64,000 nucleotides of DNA, taken from contig JAAEAF010003819.1 in assembly GCA_011037195.1 (NCBI GenBank), positions 1 through 64,000 on the forward strand, written 5' to 3'. Position 1 is the stretch's first letter, and each line of letters starts with the position of its first letter. This document shows positions 44,891 to 56,300 of this stretch, in pieces. The notes under the pieces were generated by a model, which was not told the DNA's origin, searched no databases, and was given only the letters and a program-made list of their open reading frames with translations. This DNA comes from Triatoma infestans. Lineage: Eukaryota; Arthropoda; Insecta; Hemiptera; Reduviidae. The translations under genes were made by a program, and so were the position numbers.

Positions 44891-45935
44891 TTGTGTATAC
44901 TATTTTCAATTCTATTTGTTAAGGAAGTATACCTATTTTTGGAAAATTTTGGAACGTCAATGAACGGAACACATAAAAAGACATTTTCAAAGAAATTTTT
45001 ATTTTAATGAAGTGAATTAAAAGTATGTGGAATTCATAGATATATGCTTGTTGTGTGTGTGTATGTATGTGTGTATCTGTAATGCCACCATAATTCAACT
45101 GTAAAACATCCCATATAATACATACGAACGGGCAACAAAACAAGGCAAACGGATATACACGACTGCCTGCTGCCTTAGCGACACGCAACTTGAAGTAAAA
45201 ACATAAAAGTTGAAATATGCAAAACAATATATATCCAAGTAGACCACAACTGTAAATGATATATATATATATATATATATATTCCTTTTTTAACCCCTTC
45301 ATCTATTTCTCCAGGAACACCAAGTGTATGCTGGTTCTATATAGATGAAGAGGCCAGTATGCCGGCTAGCCATTAATCAGCAGAAGTTGGAAGGAGGGTC
45401 GTTCTAGACTAGAGTGTCTCTGGTACAAGAAGAATTACCAGAAGAAGGAACATTAACTGTGCTACTACAGGACACAACATTCTAATATACAATGCTACTT
45501 CACCCATCATCACCTAGACAACAGCCCAATCACGGCTCCCCGTTTTTATTGTACAAACCTTTTTTATATCCATAAACTTTTGGTTAAAATAAATCTCTTC
45601 AAGGAAAAAACTCCCTACGAAAATATATATATTTATATATATACATATATAATAAAAAAGGAAATAATAATTTTTATGAATAAGTTTAGAAATGCTGTCA
45701 TAGTACATTTTTATGACTTCACAAAATTGAAATTCAGTTCAACTTTTGGAATACTTATTAAATCTGAATTTGTGCTGCTTGTTTTAAATAAGTAGATCAT
45801 AGTCTCTGTTTGCAATGGGATAGTACCAACTTTAGCCATCTACCGCTCGTCGCTAGTAACATTTCAAACTTAATCTTCTTTTTTTTTACATACTTCAAAA
45901 TTTTCTTTACATTCAATCATTATCAGTGTATAAGT
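44891..45935. other. Spacer with TA/TG microsatellites
   Basis: No gene. TG-rich at about 45052-45080, TA runs at about 45259-45280 and 45624-45650. Confidence 0.5.
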
Positions 45936-45937
45936 TA

Positions 45938-46715
45938 TTATTATTATTATTTGTCTGTGGGAAGGGAAACTCTACGCTATCCAAAGCCTCACTGGGCTCA
46001 TATAGCTAACCCAAGAAGAACAACAACAAAAAACCGGATCTAGAACAAAAATCCAGACCCGGATATAATCCATCTAAGATTCACCGCATCGCGAAAAATC
46101 GGACAATAACCTTAAGCGGAAATAGCCTAAGCTCTTCCACAGACATCCTATTCCAACCAAAGGTCCTGAATCTAATTTCCTCACAACCCAGGCAATCAGT
46201 CATAAGATGGATGGGTGTTTCCTCATCTGTCTCACACACTCTACCAAATGGATCCGGCATGAGCCCTATTATATAGAGATGTCTCCTTAAGCCACAATGT
46301 CCAGTAAGAGATCCAACCAGATGCCTGAGAGCGCTCCGTGAAAAACACAGCAACGTCTCACTAACTGCCTTGTCCGGACATCCGATGAGCATTTTGGACT
46401 GCCGAAAACCAACTGAGCTCATCCATAAGGATGAATGCTGTGAAACTGTCCATGTCTGTAAGCCTGAAGACAGGCCAACAGCAGGCTCTGGACCAATGAA
46501 AGGGAGAGAGGCGCCTAATCTGGCAAACCATCCACCTCCTCATTCCCAAAAATTCCCATGTGACCTGCACCCGACTAAAGCACATCCGTCAAGAAACAGA
46601 AGTCGTCCACTTTTTAAACATTCTAAACACCACCTTGAAGTGAAGACACATGAACCAGCAGCGCCTTCAGCGCAGCCTGGCTGTCCGAGCAGATACAAAC
46701 ACCTTCAGTATATAA
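45938..46715 (-). pseudogene. I-like LINE, RNase H and C-terminal zinc fragment
   Basis: Minus strand: SDSQAALKALLVHV (RNase H active-site Asp region, about 46640-46690), then in shifted frames VTWEFLGM/GHMGIFGNEEVDGLARLG (the RNase H G-H-x-G-x-x-G-N-E-x-x-D block), and ALRHLVGSLTGHCGLRRHL, RVCETDEETPIHLMTDC ending FFAMR. The element ends with an AAT-type tail at about 45937-45952. At least one frameshift and a nonsense change break it. It resembles 31-400 in tail type. The tail and RNase H together favour the I clade. Confidence 0.8.
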
Positions 46716-46769
46716 GTTAATATCAATGTAATAATTATTATGGGGATTAAATACAAAAAAAAAAAATCA

Positions 46770-47825
46770 AAGTAAAAAGATTTGGTGTGATTTTCTTCAA
46801 ACTTAGATCTTTTACTAAAATTTTAGTTCTCTCTCTCTCCCCATGGCATTACAACCCTTTAGTGGTTCCTAGCCTCCTCAATGCGTTTCCTCCAACCGTC
46901 TCTGTTTTGTGCAGCTGCTTTCAGTTGCGGACACCCAACAGGTTCCGAGCTTCACTGGAGACACCATCCTGCCATCTTAATTTCGGCCTACCGACTTTTC
47001 CTGAGTCACCTATTGCTCCCTCGAGTAACTATTTTGGAACATCTCCTTCCCTCATTCTTACACAACGTGACCTGCCCATCTTAGTCTGTTTAGCATTATA
47101 GTGCTCAATACATCTGGTTCCCCAAACATTTCATACAATTCCTTCTTCCTTCACAGGTCCAAAGATCCTTCAAAGGATTTTCCTTTCAAAAATAAGGAAT
47201 TTTTTTTTCATCACTTTTGGGGGCTGTCCAAGCATGTGAGGCATACGTTAACACCTGGCGAATCAGCGTTTTTTAAAAGCCTGAGTTTTGTGATTCTCCA
47301 GATCAAGCTGCTCTTCATGTTCTTAATCAGGCTAAAAATATGCTCTATTGGCAGCCATAATTCTGTTACCAACCTCGAGCCAAATATTATTGGAATGGTT
47401 AACTTGAGTGCCCAAGTTGCAGAATTCTTGTACACTTGAAAAGACAAAAGTATCGATTTCTATATTTCCTCCGGAGGGCTCACTGCCACCTCCGACATAC
47501 ATGTATTTTGTCTTTTCCTCATTAATATTAAGGCCCATATGACACACTGCTTCTTGAAGGGCACGAAAAACATTCTTCAATTCGGGGAGGAATTATCTAG
47601 CAATAATGTCCACGTCGTCTGCGTATGCTAGCAGTTGGACGGACTTATTCAAAATACTGCCAGACGTGTGTTTCCCAGTATCCCTGTTAATCTTTTCTAT
47701 GGCTAAATTAAATAAGAGGCAAGCGAGAACATCTCCTTGCCTCAGTTCTCTGTTCGTTTTAAATTCTGGGGATATATCAGACTGGACGCGCACTTTACAT
47801 GTAACCTCCGCCATCGGAACTTTTT
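46770..47825 (-). pseudogene. LINE reverse transcriptase, 5'-truncated, clade unresolved
   Basis: Minus-strand segments in order: RELRQGDVLACLLFNLAIEK and LLAYADDVDIIAR (47593-47814, with catalytic YADD), MGLNINEEKTKYMYVGGG and EFCNLGTQVNHSNN (47332-47580), AANRAYF, SLIWRITKLRLLKN (about 47270), then near 46850-47000 GRPKLRW-like and NLLGVRNWKAAAQNRDGWRK-type C-terminal sequence ending IEEARNH. This order is common in arthropod LINEs without RNase H. A family H remnant (AAGATTTGGTGTGATTTTC) touches the 3' side. Frameshifts throughout. Confidence 0.8.
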
Positions 47826-48054
47826 AGTTACCTTCAATAATGGACAACCTATGTGCTTTAGGGGAAAGTTTATCGTTACAGTTCCTCAAGAATATTTCAA
47901 AAATCAATTATCTCAAATCGTTTGTTATTGAAATACAATAGAAGATGAACATATTTTACTATTAATATTTTTAGAGAAGGTAAATTATATTTTTATTTAC
48001 TATTATTATTAGAGAATACTTTACAGTCCTTATTATGAAATTCATTTTTTATCG

Positions 48055-48890
48055 GCAGTACATGTTTTAAGTTCACCTGAAATAAAAAAGTGGTTTTTAG
48101 AAAAAAAATTGTATGTACGTGCGTTTGTAGGTGAGCTCAGGCGCGTACAAATAGCGTAATTCAAAACAGGAAAATCGGAGAAATAGTTTTGTCGAATCCT
48201 GACATTTCATTTAGATATCAGTATGGAATCCGACAGAAAAATTCCTTACGATCAAAATTCCCACAACACGGTGATGCCCCTTTCCAGAATGGATTATTTT
48301 AATTTTACTTAAACTTTGCATACACCTGTGGTTCGTAGTTACATCTTACTTTATCACATTTATTTAAAACATTGTTCTGCAAAAACTGATTTTATACGGG
48401 TTCTGGAGAACGGCATGGCGTTGCCCCCACCACTATATGTTATTTCAGTAGTCTGAAGAAAATTTGCTGATTAGAAATAATGTGATTTACTGTGTTTTCC
48501 TTCGCCTAATGTTCGAGCAAATTTATTTTAAGGAACGTTATGCTCCTCTCAAAATGCCATTTTATTTTAGTGCCGATTCTTCTAACTGTATAATATTTTG
48601 AAGGCAACTAGTAAAGTAATGCCTATTTTTTTCGGGCGGGCTTAACGTCCAACTACAAAATTAGGTGTCGTGGACGGTGGCGGAAGCACCTACTTTACTG
48701 TTAATATTTTTTAAACAAATATAAAATTTAGCTGTTATACGCTGGACTCGAACTGTGGTCCTCCCACTTACAAGTCCATGCTCATAACCACTACACCAAC
48801 ACCCGTCCCTGAAGGCAACTAAATATTTAGTAAAAATTTGATGTATGAAGAGAATTTATCAATTAAACTCCGTGAATTGCAGTAAGTGAA
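48055..48890 (+). repeat. Family H relic split by SINE2
   Basis: Hairpin-side sequence (AAAAAAGTGGTTTTTAGAAA near 48088; TCATTTAGATATCAGTATGG) is followed by weak unit remnants, and the far end near 48880 reads GAATTGCAGTAAGTGAAAGC. The SINE2 copy at 48611-48809 interrupts it. Confidence 0.5.
48611..48809 (-). mobile_element. SINE2 copy with 12-bp target-site duplication
   Basis: On the minus strand: GGTGTTGGTGTAGTGGTTAT (A box), anticodon-loop CTTGTAA (TGT, Thr-like), B box CAGTTCGAGTCC, AACAGCTAAATTTTATATTT, AGTAGGTGCTTCCGCCACC, GTTGGACGTTAAGCCC, ending AGGCATTACTTTAC. TGAAGGCAACTA flanks both sides (48599-48610 and 48810-48821). Confidence 0.92.
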
Positions 48891-49329
48891 AGCCTAATAT
48901 GAGAGTTTCAGATCATATCTTCATTTGAAATATTTCTTTCTTGAAAGACAGAAACTACATTATAAAATTGTAAGAGAACAAGCTTTATCCAAAAATCTTT
49001 CCAAGCCCAAATTAAATTTTTTCTGGAATATTATATTAACTCCATTAATATTTTAATAACTATTCGAGAAATAGTGAATGGCGTGTTTAGTTAAATATTA
49101 TATAATTGTTAAACATAAATATATAATTAGGTGTTTTATAAACATTATCGTAGGTTTAAACATTTTTTTCTGTTCCATATAAAATTTATAATTTATAAGA
49201 ATTTGTTTTAATATTGCTGAATTTATAATATTTAAATTTGACACATGGAAAATGTATATTTTAGATTTTATCTTATAGGAAGCCAGAGGGGAGTAATGCG
49301 GTTTTACTCATGGATCATGGGTTTGTTTT

Positions 49330-50590
49330 AGACAGGTCACGGAAAAAATGTAGACTAGAGATATATGTTGACATGTTTTTCGTGAACCTAACGAAAGTAT
49401 ACTTCAGGATGCCGAAAAAGCTGCATGATAAGATTTATATAAAACAAAATGGTAGGTGATCTGATCCATGCTGCACATCAAGAAACTTATGCGAGAATGT
49501 ACTGCTTCTCCTATGCTTTTTAAAATTTATCTGGTAAAGATGATCAAACTGTGGCAGAATCACAGTGTGTGGCATGGACATGCCTATGAGTAACAACAGC
49601 ACGCTGTACAAACTTATCTTTGCGGACGATTAAGTGTTGTTAGCGCAGGATCAAGACGGCCACCTCGTACATGCTACGCTGACTGAAGAAGGTATAATAT
49701 GATCACTGCGGTCTGAAAAATAATATTATCTGGTAGTAGGTTGCACACAAACGCTCGAAGAATTAAGCCAGACAGTCATTTTTGGAGGGGGGGCCAATGC
49801 ACTGCGATTTTTAGATCTATTGTGCTATCCGAATGAACATCCATTCTACAGTACCTCTATCAGGTTAAGATCCCTGAGGAATCCTAATAACCTGGCCGGC
49901 TCTAGGGAGGGTATATCCCCCTCCTCCACCGGGTATCTACACAGGTTCTTGACTCTACTCTGAGTGGCAGCCTCGCTGTCTGTTAGGAGATGTAATGGAG
50001 TTTCCTCCAACTCCCCACAGAACCTAGAGTGATACAACAGTCTGAATGGTGGATGAATTTAAATCTTTGAATGTGATGTCATAGCTGAAAAGATACAGAA
50101 TGGACGCTACTTGTTAAATGGACTATTGTGGAATCCAGAACTCCCAATGGAAAGTAAAAATGTTGCTTCCTCCGCGATCATTGAGAGTATACTTGTATAT
50201 GGTTGCAAAACATGGTAGCTTACAAAAGCAGCGGCAGATAAGCTAAAGACGACAGAGATGGATTTCTGCCACTGCTAGCGTGCGCCACTCTAGGTTGCAG
50301 GGAAGAGAAGCCAAAGGCAGCTGTGTTGTTTTAAAAAGCTTGTTCGAGAAAGAGCCCTAACTTATGTTGGTCACCTTCTGCGGATGCCTGAAGATAGATG
50401 GCCCAAAAGAACCCTGGAAAAGGTCTCTTTAGGCAGAAGTGGATTAAAAGTACAAAGGAGCTAATAGCAGGATGTAATGGGATCCGAATCATTTAGATTC
50501 GTGAGGATCCAAAGGACCTAGTTAATCGGTACCTAGGCCAGACTAGGGAGGGAGATTCTTGGGGCTAGACCTAAGGACAGTTTTAATTCA
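49330..50590 (+). pseudogene. LINE reverse transcriptase, decayed, split by an R1-like fragment
   Basis: Plus strand before the insertion: CGMDMPMSNNSTLYKLIFAD, then D (catalytic FADD) and VLLAQDQDGHLVHATLTEE (49575-49690). After it: IIESILVYGCKTW (50180-50212), LTKAAADKLKTTEMDF, ALTYVGHLLRMPEDRWPKRT and further remnants to about 50590. The frame has many stops. The motif FADD-x-V-L-L-A-Q-D matches the type of element at 52125. Clade unresolved. The middle is interrupted at about 49782-50043. Confidence 0.75.
49782..50043 (-). pseudogene. R1-like LINE 3' fragment nested in another LINE
   Basis: The minus-strand frame 49846-50037 gives SRFCGELEETPLHLLTD, then SLEPARLLGFLRDLNLIEVL, closely matching the C-terminus of the element at 18392 (RFCGEAEETPIHLLTDC ... 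SRILRFLRELNLERVL). The Cys after LLTD reads Ser here. The 3' UTR contains GCACAATAGATCTAAAAATC and GCAGTGCATTGGCCCCCC, a form shared with SINE1 tails at 10700 and 28405. Confidence 0.85.
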
Positions 50591-51089
50591 GTCATCAATA
50601 CCAGTTAGAAGACATCATTCTACTTTCTAATTATTCAGCCAGTCTGTCTCCCTCTCTCTCTTTATTATTCTTTCGCTACCTTATTCTGTAACTTCTGTTA
50701 ACAGTGTAAAGTCCTTGCAGTTTGCGTTTCTATTTATTGTTTAATGTTCAGCACATCTACCAGTTTATTTCTTTCACTCTCTTTATTATTCTCTCTTCTC
50801 TCTCATCCATTACACAGGATTAGGAAGTGTATTGCACCAGCCAGTGCTCCGACAGACAATTGGGGAGCTTTGATTCTGCAGCACCCTAATGTATACACCT
50901 GTATAAATAAGTTTTGACCAACATAATTGAGATGGGTATCATGAAAATTCTTTGGTAATAAGAACAGTTTACATCGCTAGAATTTTATAATGGAATAATT
51001 TTATATAATATTAAATTGGATGATATGCAGGAAAATATGAAATTATTAAACAAACTCAAATTTCAAAATATATGTTGAATATGTGGATG
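50591..51089. other. Spacer
   Basis: No gene. Pyrimidine-rich patches at about 50640-50665 and 50775-50815. Confidence 0.5.
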
Positions 51090-51370
51090 GGTTCGCATTG
51101 TGCTGGATAATATCTGATATTATTATCTATCGCAGCATGCATATACTATTTGTTGCTGACCGGTTTCGGATTTTCATCCATGGTCAGAGCAAATTCACCA
51201 AGTTCGTGTATAGAGTTCACTTCAAATGAACCAACAAGTGTGAGTGTAACAGAAACTTTATGTTGAAGTGAACTCTTTACACGAACTTGGTGAATTTTCT
51301 CTGACGATGGATGAAAATCCGAAATCGGTCAGGAACAAATGGAATATGCAAGCAACGACGGATTAAATAA
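51090..51370. mobile_element. IR-B palindromic element
   Basis: Left arm: CGCAGCATGCATATACTATT, GACCGGTTTCGGATTTTCAT, GAGCAAATTCACCAAGTTCG, AGAGTTCACTTCAA. Right arm: TTGAAGTGAACTCTTTACAC, CGAACTTGGTGAATTTTCTC, GATGAAAATCCGAAATCGGTC, GGAATATGCAAGCAACGACGG. The outer left motif TGTTGAATATGTGGATGGG (about 51071) also precedes the copy at 57825, so the element may start there. Arms carry hammerhead-like cores. No coding capacity. Confidence 0.8.
51296..51335 (+). ncRNA. Hammerhead-ribozyme-like motif, right arm of IR-B
   Basis: Plus-strand order: TTTCT (51296-51300), CTGACGA (51301-51307), T, GGAT-GAAA-ATCC (stem II with a GAAA tetraloop), GAAAT, CGGTC, AGGAA (51331-51335). AGGAA pairs with TTTCT as stem I (one G-T). 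CTGACGA and GAAA match the hammerhead core exactly. As in IR-A, one T is unpaired before stem II. The opposite arm (51153-51192, minus) has CTGACCA, losing the core G. Confidence 0.55.
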
Positions 51371-52120
51371 CAGATTCAAAATATCTTTTATATACAGGAA
51401 AGAGATGAATAACTTTAATTAGAATAACTAGAAGTAATTTTGAAGAGATATATGTTTCATTACATTATTATTTATTACGATGATTTACCTCTGACTGAGT
51501 TGGCCCACATTTTGATTTGTAAATAAATAAAAAAATAAATCAAAAAGCTGTGAAAGCTTTTTTTTTACTTAGTTTAATAATTTTAAAAATAAAGCTTTAA
51601 AATTTACCAGTAACTGATTCAGAATTGAAATAAAGGATTTTCTGTATCTTACATTTTTTTTATAAGAAAACAGAACGTATTTGTCTATATTTATCATCTA
51701 ATTATCTATTTACTATTCTGGGCAAAACACACTCTAAAATTAATCACAGACCAAGATTTCTAATAATTTTTATGTTTACAAAAGAACACTCTAAATGAGC
51801 ACAATTAGTATACAGACTTGTTTTTATTCTTTAATGAATTTGCTCCCTGTTTTCAATGATGTCTTTTCGTCTTATCTAGGAAACTTAAAAAATAAAAGAA
51901 GATATATTCCGTCGAATTTTTTTAGTCTTTTGATTGAAATGGAAAACCTATAGTGAAGAAGAAAGGATATTTATGTAAGTGCACTAGGATGCGGACGTTG
52001 GTTTAATTACGAGCTCAGGATAGAGAATATAGCCACATTACTGAGGAGATTCTAGTTGGCGAGCTGGGCAGTTTTGATCAAGAAAGATAACTAGATCCAA
52101 ACTCAAGTAAGTAGATAATA
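51371..52120. other. AT-rich spacer
   Basis: No gene or recognised repeat. Confidence 0.5.
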
Positions 52121-52124
52121 TATC

Positions 52125-52935
52125 CATTTACTTATTTAACCGGCGTCTCCCTTCATTTGGGTTGTCGTCAGATAACTTACTCTCTCCATCTCTTCCTGTC
52201 TCTCCAATATCCATCTCTCAGACCCCTTCCGGCCGTCTCCTCCTCCTATCTTATTGCCGGTCTGCCTCTTCTTCTGTTTCTCTGGGGAATCCATCCTCTA
52301 ATTCTCTCTGGCCATCTTCCCGGAGGCATCCTTCTGAGATGTCCATACCACACATCCTCAACCCTTTTCATTTGAATTATTTATTCTTTCCTCAACTGTT
52401 TCATTTATTTCCATTTTCCTCCTTATCTCTGTATTCCTAACCTTATCCATTCTGGTCTTCTGAACACATCGACACCAGTAGTCCATCTCTATCACGTATC
52501 TTCCGAGTAGTGGTTCAGTTTTCAGCTCCATCCGTGAGAATTCCTTCAATAATGGAATAAAATATTATTTTTTTATTTTCTCTTGAAAAGGTTTTGCCCC
52601 ACAGCACCGGTTGAAGCATTCTAGTTGCCTTGCGGGCCTGTTTACTTCTTTCCAGCACCTCTTCTTCACATCCTTCCGCCTCTTCAAAAACAGATTCCAA
52701 ATATTTGAAAGATTCACCTTCCAGCCTCTATCCTTCTCAACATATAAATCTTCGTTTTTATTTCCTTCTATTACCATATATTCCGTTTTTTTTTTTAAGT
52801 TTATCCTCATCCCCCAGTATGTGCAGTATTCCTCCAATTTCCTCATCATTTACTCCATATCTTCTTCTCCATCCTGGGCCACTACCACTTGATCATCCGC
52901 GAAAAACAGGTACAAAAATGATCGTTACCTACTGG
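52125..52935 (-). pseudogene. LINE reverse transcriptase fragment, clade unresolved
   Basis: Minus strand: an F-A-D-D-Q-V-V-V-A-Q-D equivalent at about 52870-52905, then MMRKLEEYCTYWGMRINLKK and TEYMVIEGNKNEDLYVEK (52565-52849), FEEAEGCEEEVLERSKQARK (52515-52700), GKTFSRENKKIIFYSIIEGI, LTDGAEN, and further down NTEIRRKMEINETVEERINN and RRRGRPAIRWEE-type sequence to about 52140. Block order equals the element at 49330. Frameshifts separate the blocks. No 3' tail can be assigned. Confidence 0.75.
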
Positions 52936-54450
52936 TAGACCCATACGTTTACATTTCCTTAATCAGTCCTTCATTACTATATCCAAAATTGTTTAAAACA
53001 TCTTACATGGATACATGCTATTAGAAAACAGCTACAAGAAATTAAAAGGCTCACTAAGGATATCCTTTTGCTCGGCCTAAAGTGTACAAGCCAAAGAATT
53101 TTCTCAGATATATTCATCTTTAAATCTTTAATGTAAGATAATAAAATGATACTTCCTTTGACAATTTCAATCGAGACTAGCACAAAATTCTGAATATAAC
53201 TGGCATTACATTAAAATAATTATAAATTATATACAGTTTAATCTTGAATTTTTTTTTTTACCAGCCTTGATAACAAAACAATAATCACCAAATATGGCTA
53301 AGATGAAATCGCAACAGGTAATTTTTTATTTTTATTAAGTTACAAGTTCATTTTGAAATAACCATATTTGAAAAAGTCTTAACACTTCTTTCTAAATATA
53401 CCATTTATAGGTAATGAGTAATTAATTTTAATTATCATACCTTATCTCTATTTAGTGAGATATATAATCTAATAGATAAATTAATTGTAACGATTATTTC
53501 GAACGTAGGTATTCTTAAAACTATTCCATAAATGGAGTTAGATATTTGATTTTGATTATATACTATGTAACAGGTTAACATTGCAATCTTCTTATTTAAT
53601 GATTATAATTTATATTAAGTTTTTTTTTTAATCACTACTGATTGAAAACACACAACAACACACACACATATCAACTAATCAAATATAATGGAAAATCTTA
53701 AACTAAACTGTATATGACTTCCAGAATATCTTCAAAATAAATTAGTTTTGTTTTTTCAATATAATCCTGAATAATGACTTTTACTTTCTGTTATTACTGC
53801 TGGGATTGGTGATTGCTGAAGTCCGAAAACGATGTTCCTAGCGTAGTGAAGTGATAACTATGTTTCCCTAATGAACATCATAACTGTTTTGAAGTTTTCA
53901 ATTAAAATAGAGAAAGCATACTAAACTGAAGGATTGAGTTCAGTTTTTTTAATACACATATAAAAAAAAAATCTGGGTCCCACAATTAATTTTTACTTGA
54001 CACAGTACAAATAAATATATTTACTACTTATTTATCTGAATCATCTTTTTGTGAGAAAATTTATTCTAAATATAAAAATAAATTTATTATTTCTTAATAA
54101 TAAATAATTCTAAATAATTATTGTTCAAGGAAACAGTGTAGATAAATAAATAAGCACTGCTGTATACTTCAATGTATATGATATAATGTTAAAATACGAT
54201 TCCATATCGCCACCAAGATTGAATGTAAAAGTGTCGCGATCTTTTATTGAAATGTTTCATATAAACTCGGAAATTGCTCCTCTACAAGAAAGTCCATGAG
54301 TGTATGGTTGTTTAGAGATGGAGTTTTTGTCTCCAAAAAGAGTTTCTGGTACCAGAATGGCATCAAAGTTATTGTTTCATAAATGGGTTAAAGTTATAGA
54401 AAATAATGGCCTATATTTCGTGGATTAAAGTTAAAACTATTTTTTTTTTT
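52936..54450. other. AT-rich spacer
   Basis: No gene or recognised element. Confidence 0.5.
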
Positions 54451-54460
54451 TAATTTATGA

Positions 54461-55091
54461 TTAATTCCCTTAGCAGTGGTCAACGTTGCTCGGTATCTTG
54501 GGCTTTACCCAAGACTTAGATGGAATCCTCATACACGACTTAAAAGAATACAACTAAACAAACTCTTTCGACAACTTAAAAGACTACTGGACAACAGATT
54601 TAAACTCTCCCTAGACAACAAAAGACTAATTTATACATCTATTTTAAAGCCTATCTGGGCGTACGGAATAGAACTATGGGGTTGAACCAAACGCTCAAAT
54701 CCCTTCAATCCAGAATCCTTCGTGACATTGTAAACGCTCCTTTTTACGTCTCCAATTGAACCATACATACTGATCTTAATATACCGTTCATTGCTCAAGT
54801 CGCCCAAACCCGTTACAAGAAATTCCATATTAACCTACAAACTCACACAAACCCTTTAATTCAACACGTGTCTTCCCGAACAATTACTAATAAACCTCCT
54901 AGACGTCTTAAAAGATAATGGCCTCGTGATTTCCTCTCAAGTGAAGAGAGTCAATAGTGATTTTGTATAGTTGTGGAGTGTTACCATTGGGTAGCTTCTC
55001 CACTTATTTTGTATGTATGTTCTTTGTATGATTGTTACTTATAGCGCTATCGCGCTGATTGTAGCATGAATAAAGATTTAAAAAAAAAAAA
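54461..55091 (+). mobile_element. Jockey-like LINE 3' fragment with poly-A tail and 9-bp target-site duplication
   Basis: AATTTATGA precedes (54452-54460) and follows (55092-55100) the insertion. The coding remnant begins within RT: VARYLGLYPRLRWNPHTRLK, RLLDNRFKLSLDNKRLIYTS, LKPIWAYGIELWG, then a TGA where the 40776 copy has a Ser codon, then frameshifted RDIVNAPFYVSN and RYKKFHINLQTH, and WPRDFLSSEESQ. The 3' UTR has CCATTGGGTAGCTTCTCC, GAATAAAGATTT and an A run. Same family as 40776, more damaged. Confidence 0.9.
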
Positions 55092-55100
55092 AATTTATGA

Positions 55101-55600
55101 AAAGATAAGGTGAGGTGATGAACGCACAGATTTTTGTTACACCTACTAAATTATACAATTAGGCTTGTTGCAGAAGTTAGATTTGACATGAGTCAGGTGA
55201 GTGATAACCTAAATTCACAAGTCTTACTTTGAACCGAATGAAATGAGACTTTTGGTTTTATAATAAATAAGGTTGGTTTTTTTTATTTTTTTAATGCAAA
55301 TCATCAAAGAGAAAGATATCGGATGTTTTTGGTTCATGTCTATTCACTATAATAATATAAAAAATCGCACTCAAGAAACATCAAATCACTATTTCTAATG
55401 AAAACTTAAATTAAAAAACCTGACAAGATCGTGATACTTTTCTTTCAACAAAATGGAACAATAAACATTCAATTTACATTTCTATAACTAACTATTCAAA
55501 TATAAAGTAAAACTTTCCTTTTACATCTCACTCTCAACGCAATATTTTATAGCTTCTAACTGAATATCAGACAGATGATGGAGCCCACACTTGCTCCATT
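55101..55600. other. AT-rich spacer
   Basis: No gene. A T-rich stretch is at about 55274-55290. Confidence 0.5.
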
Positions 55601-55799
55601 ATTAGGGGAAAAGCTCCTAATTCTTTCTCTTTGATGTTTTGCATAAATTAAAAAAAAAAAAAATATTTATTATAAAAACGATAACCCCATTTCATCATGG
55701 GTCAAAGAAAACTATGGATTTAGGTGATACTTACCCTGGATTCATGTCAAATCTAACCGTGCACAAAGGCATAAATTGTATAATTTATTACGGTGGAAG

Positions 55800-56240
55800 A
55801 AAAGCCTTTGCCAGTTTACCTTATCCTACCTCGAAATATACGCCCTCATTTTCTATAACTTGAACCCATCTATAAACCAACAATTCGATATCTTTCCAAT
55901 ACCAAGAACTATCTTTGGTGATAAAAATCTCGATCTCTAAACATCCAATTTTCACCGCCTCCGCACTTGTAATTTTCTTAAGCTTTGTCAAGTCTAGACT
56001 TATTGAGTGGGACACTCCTCCTGTTTCACTTAAAGTTATCTGGTGGTGCAAAGATCCACTTACTTAGCCGCATCAGAAATACTGAATCTAAAAAGAGAGG
56101 ACACCATGATCGAAGCTTCTTATTTTCAAGGCTCATATGAACCGCTTTAAATTTTTTGGTACCCGACCTGTGCAGCTTGCACAAGAAACAGGAGCTTTCT
56201 CCCATTATTTTAATTAATATTTCGGAAGCGGTGTTTTGTG
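55800..56240 (-). pseudogene. Unrecognised decayed protein-coding remnant
   Basis: The minus-strand frame 55821-56051 gives a 76-aa peptide with a non-random look (LDLTKLKKITSAEAVKIGCL, DSSWYWKDIELLVYRWVQVI, ENEGVYF). Upstream in another frame lie CFLCKLHRSGTKKFKAVHMS and LENKKLRSWCPLFLDS. Together these look like one broken gene with a C-x2-C-type start, possibly a transposon protein or a retrocopy. I do not recognise the family and assign no function. Confidence 0.35.
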
Positions 56241-56300
56241 CACGTTGTAGCCTTTTTAAAGTAGTCTCTAAAATCGCTCGAATTTCTAGATTTAACTCGG

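Noticed and set aside
52157..52440. Plus-strand Ser/Leu/Pro-rich frames
   Set aside because: Antisense to the minus-strand LINE fragment whose blocks are in the expected order.
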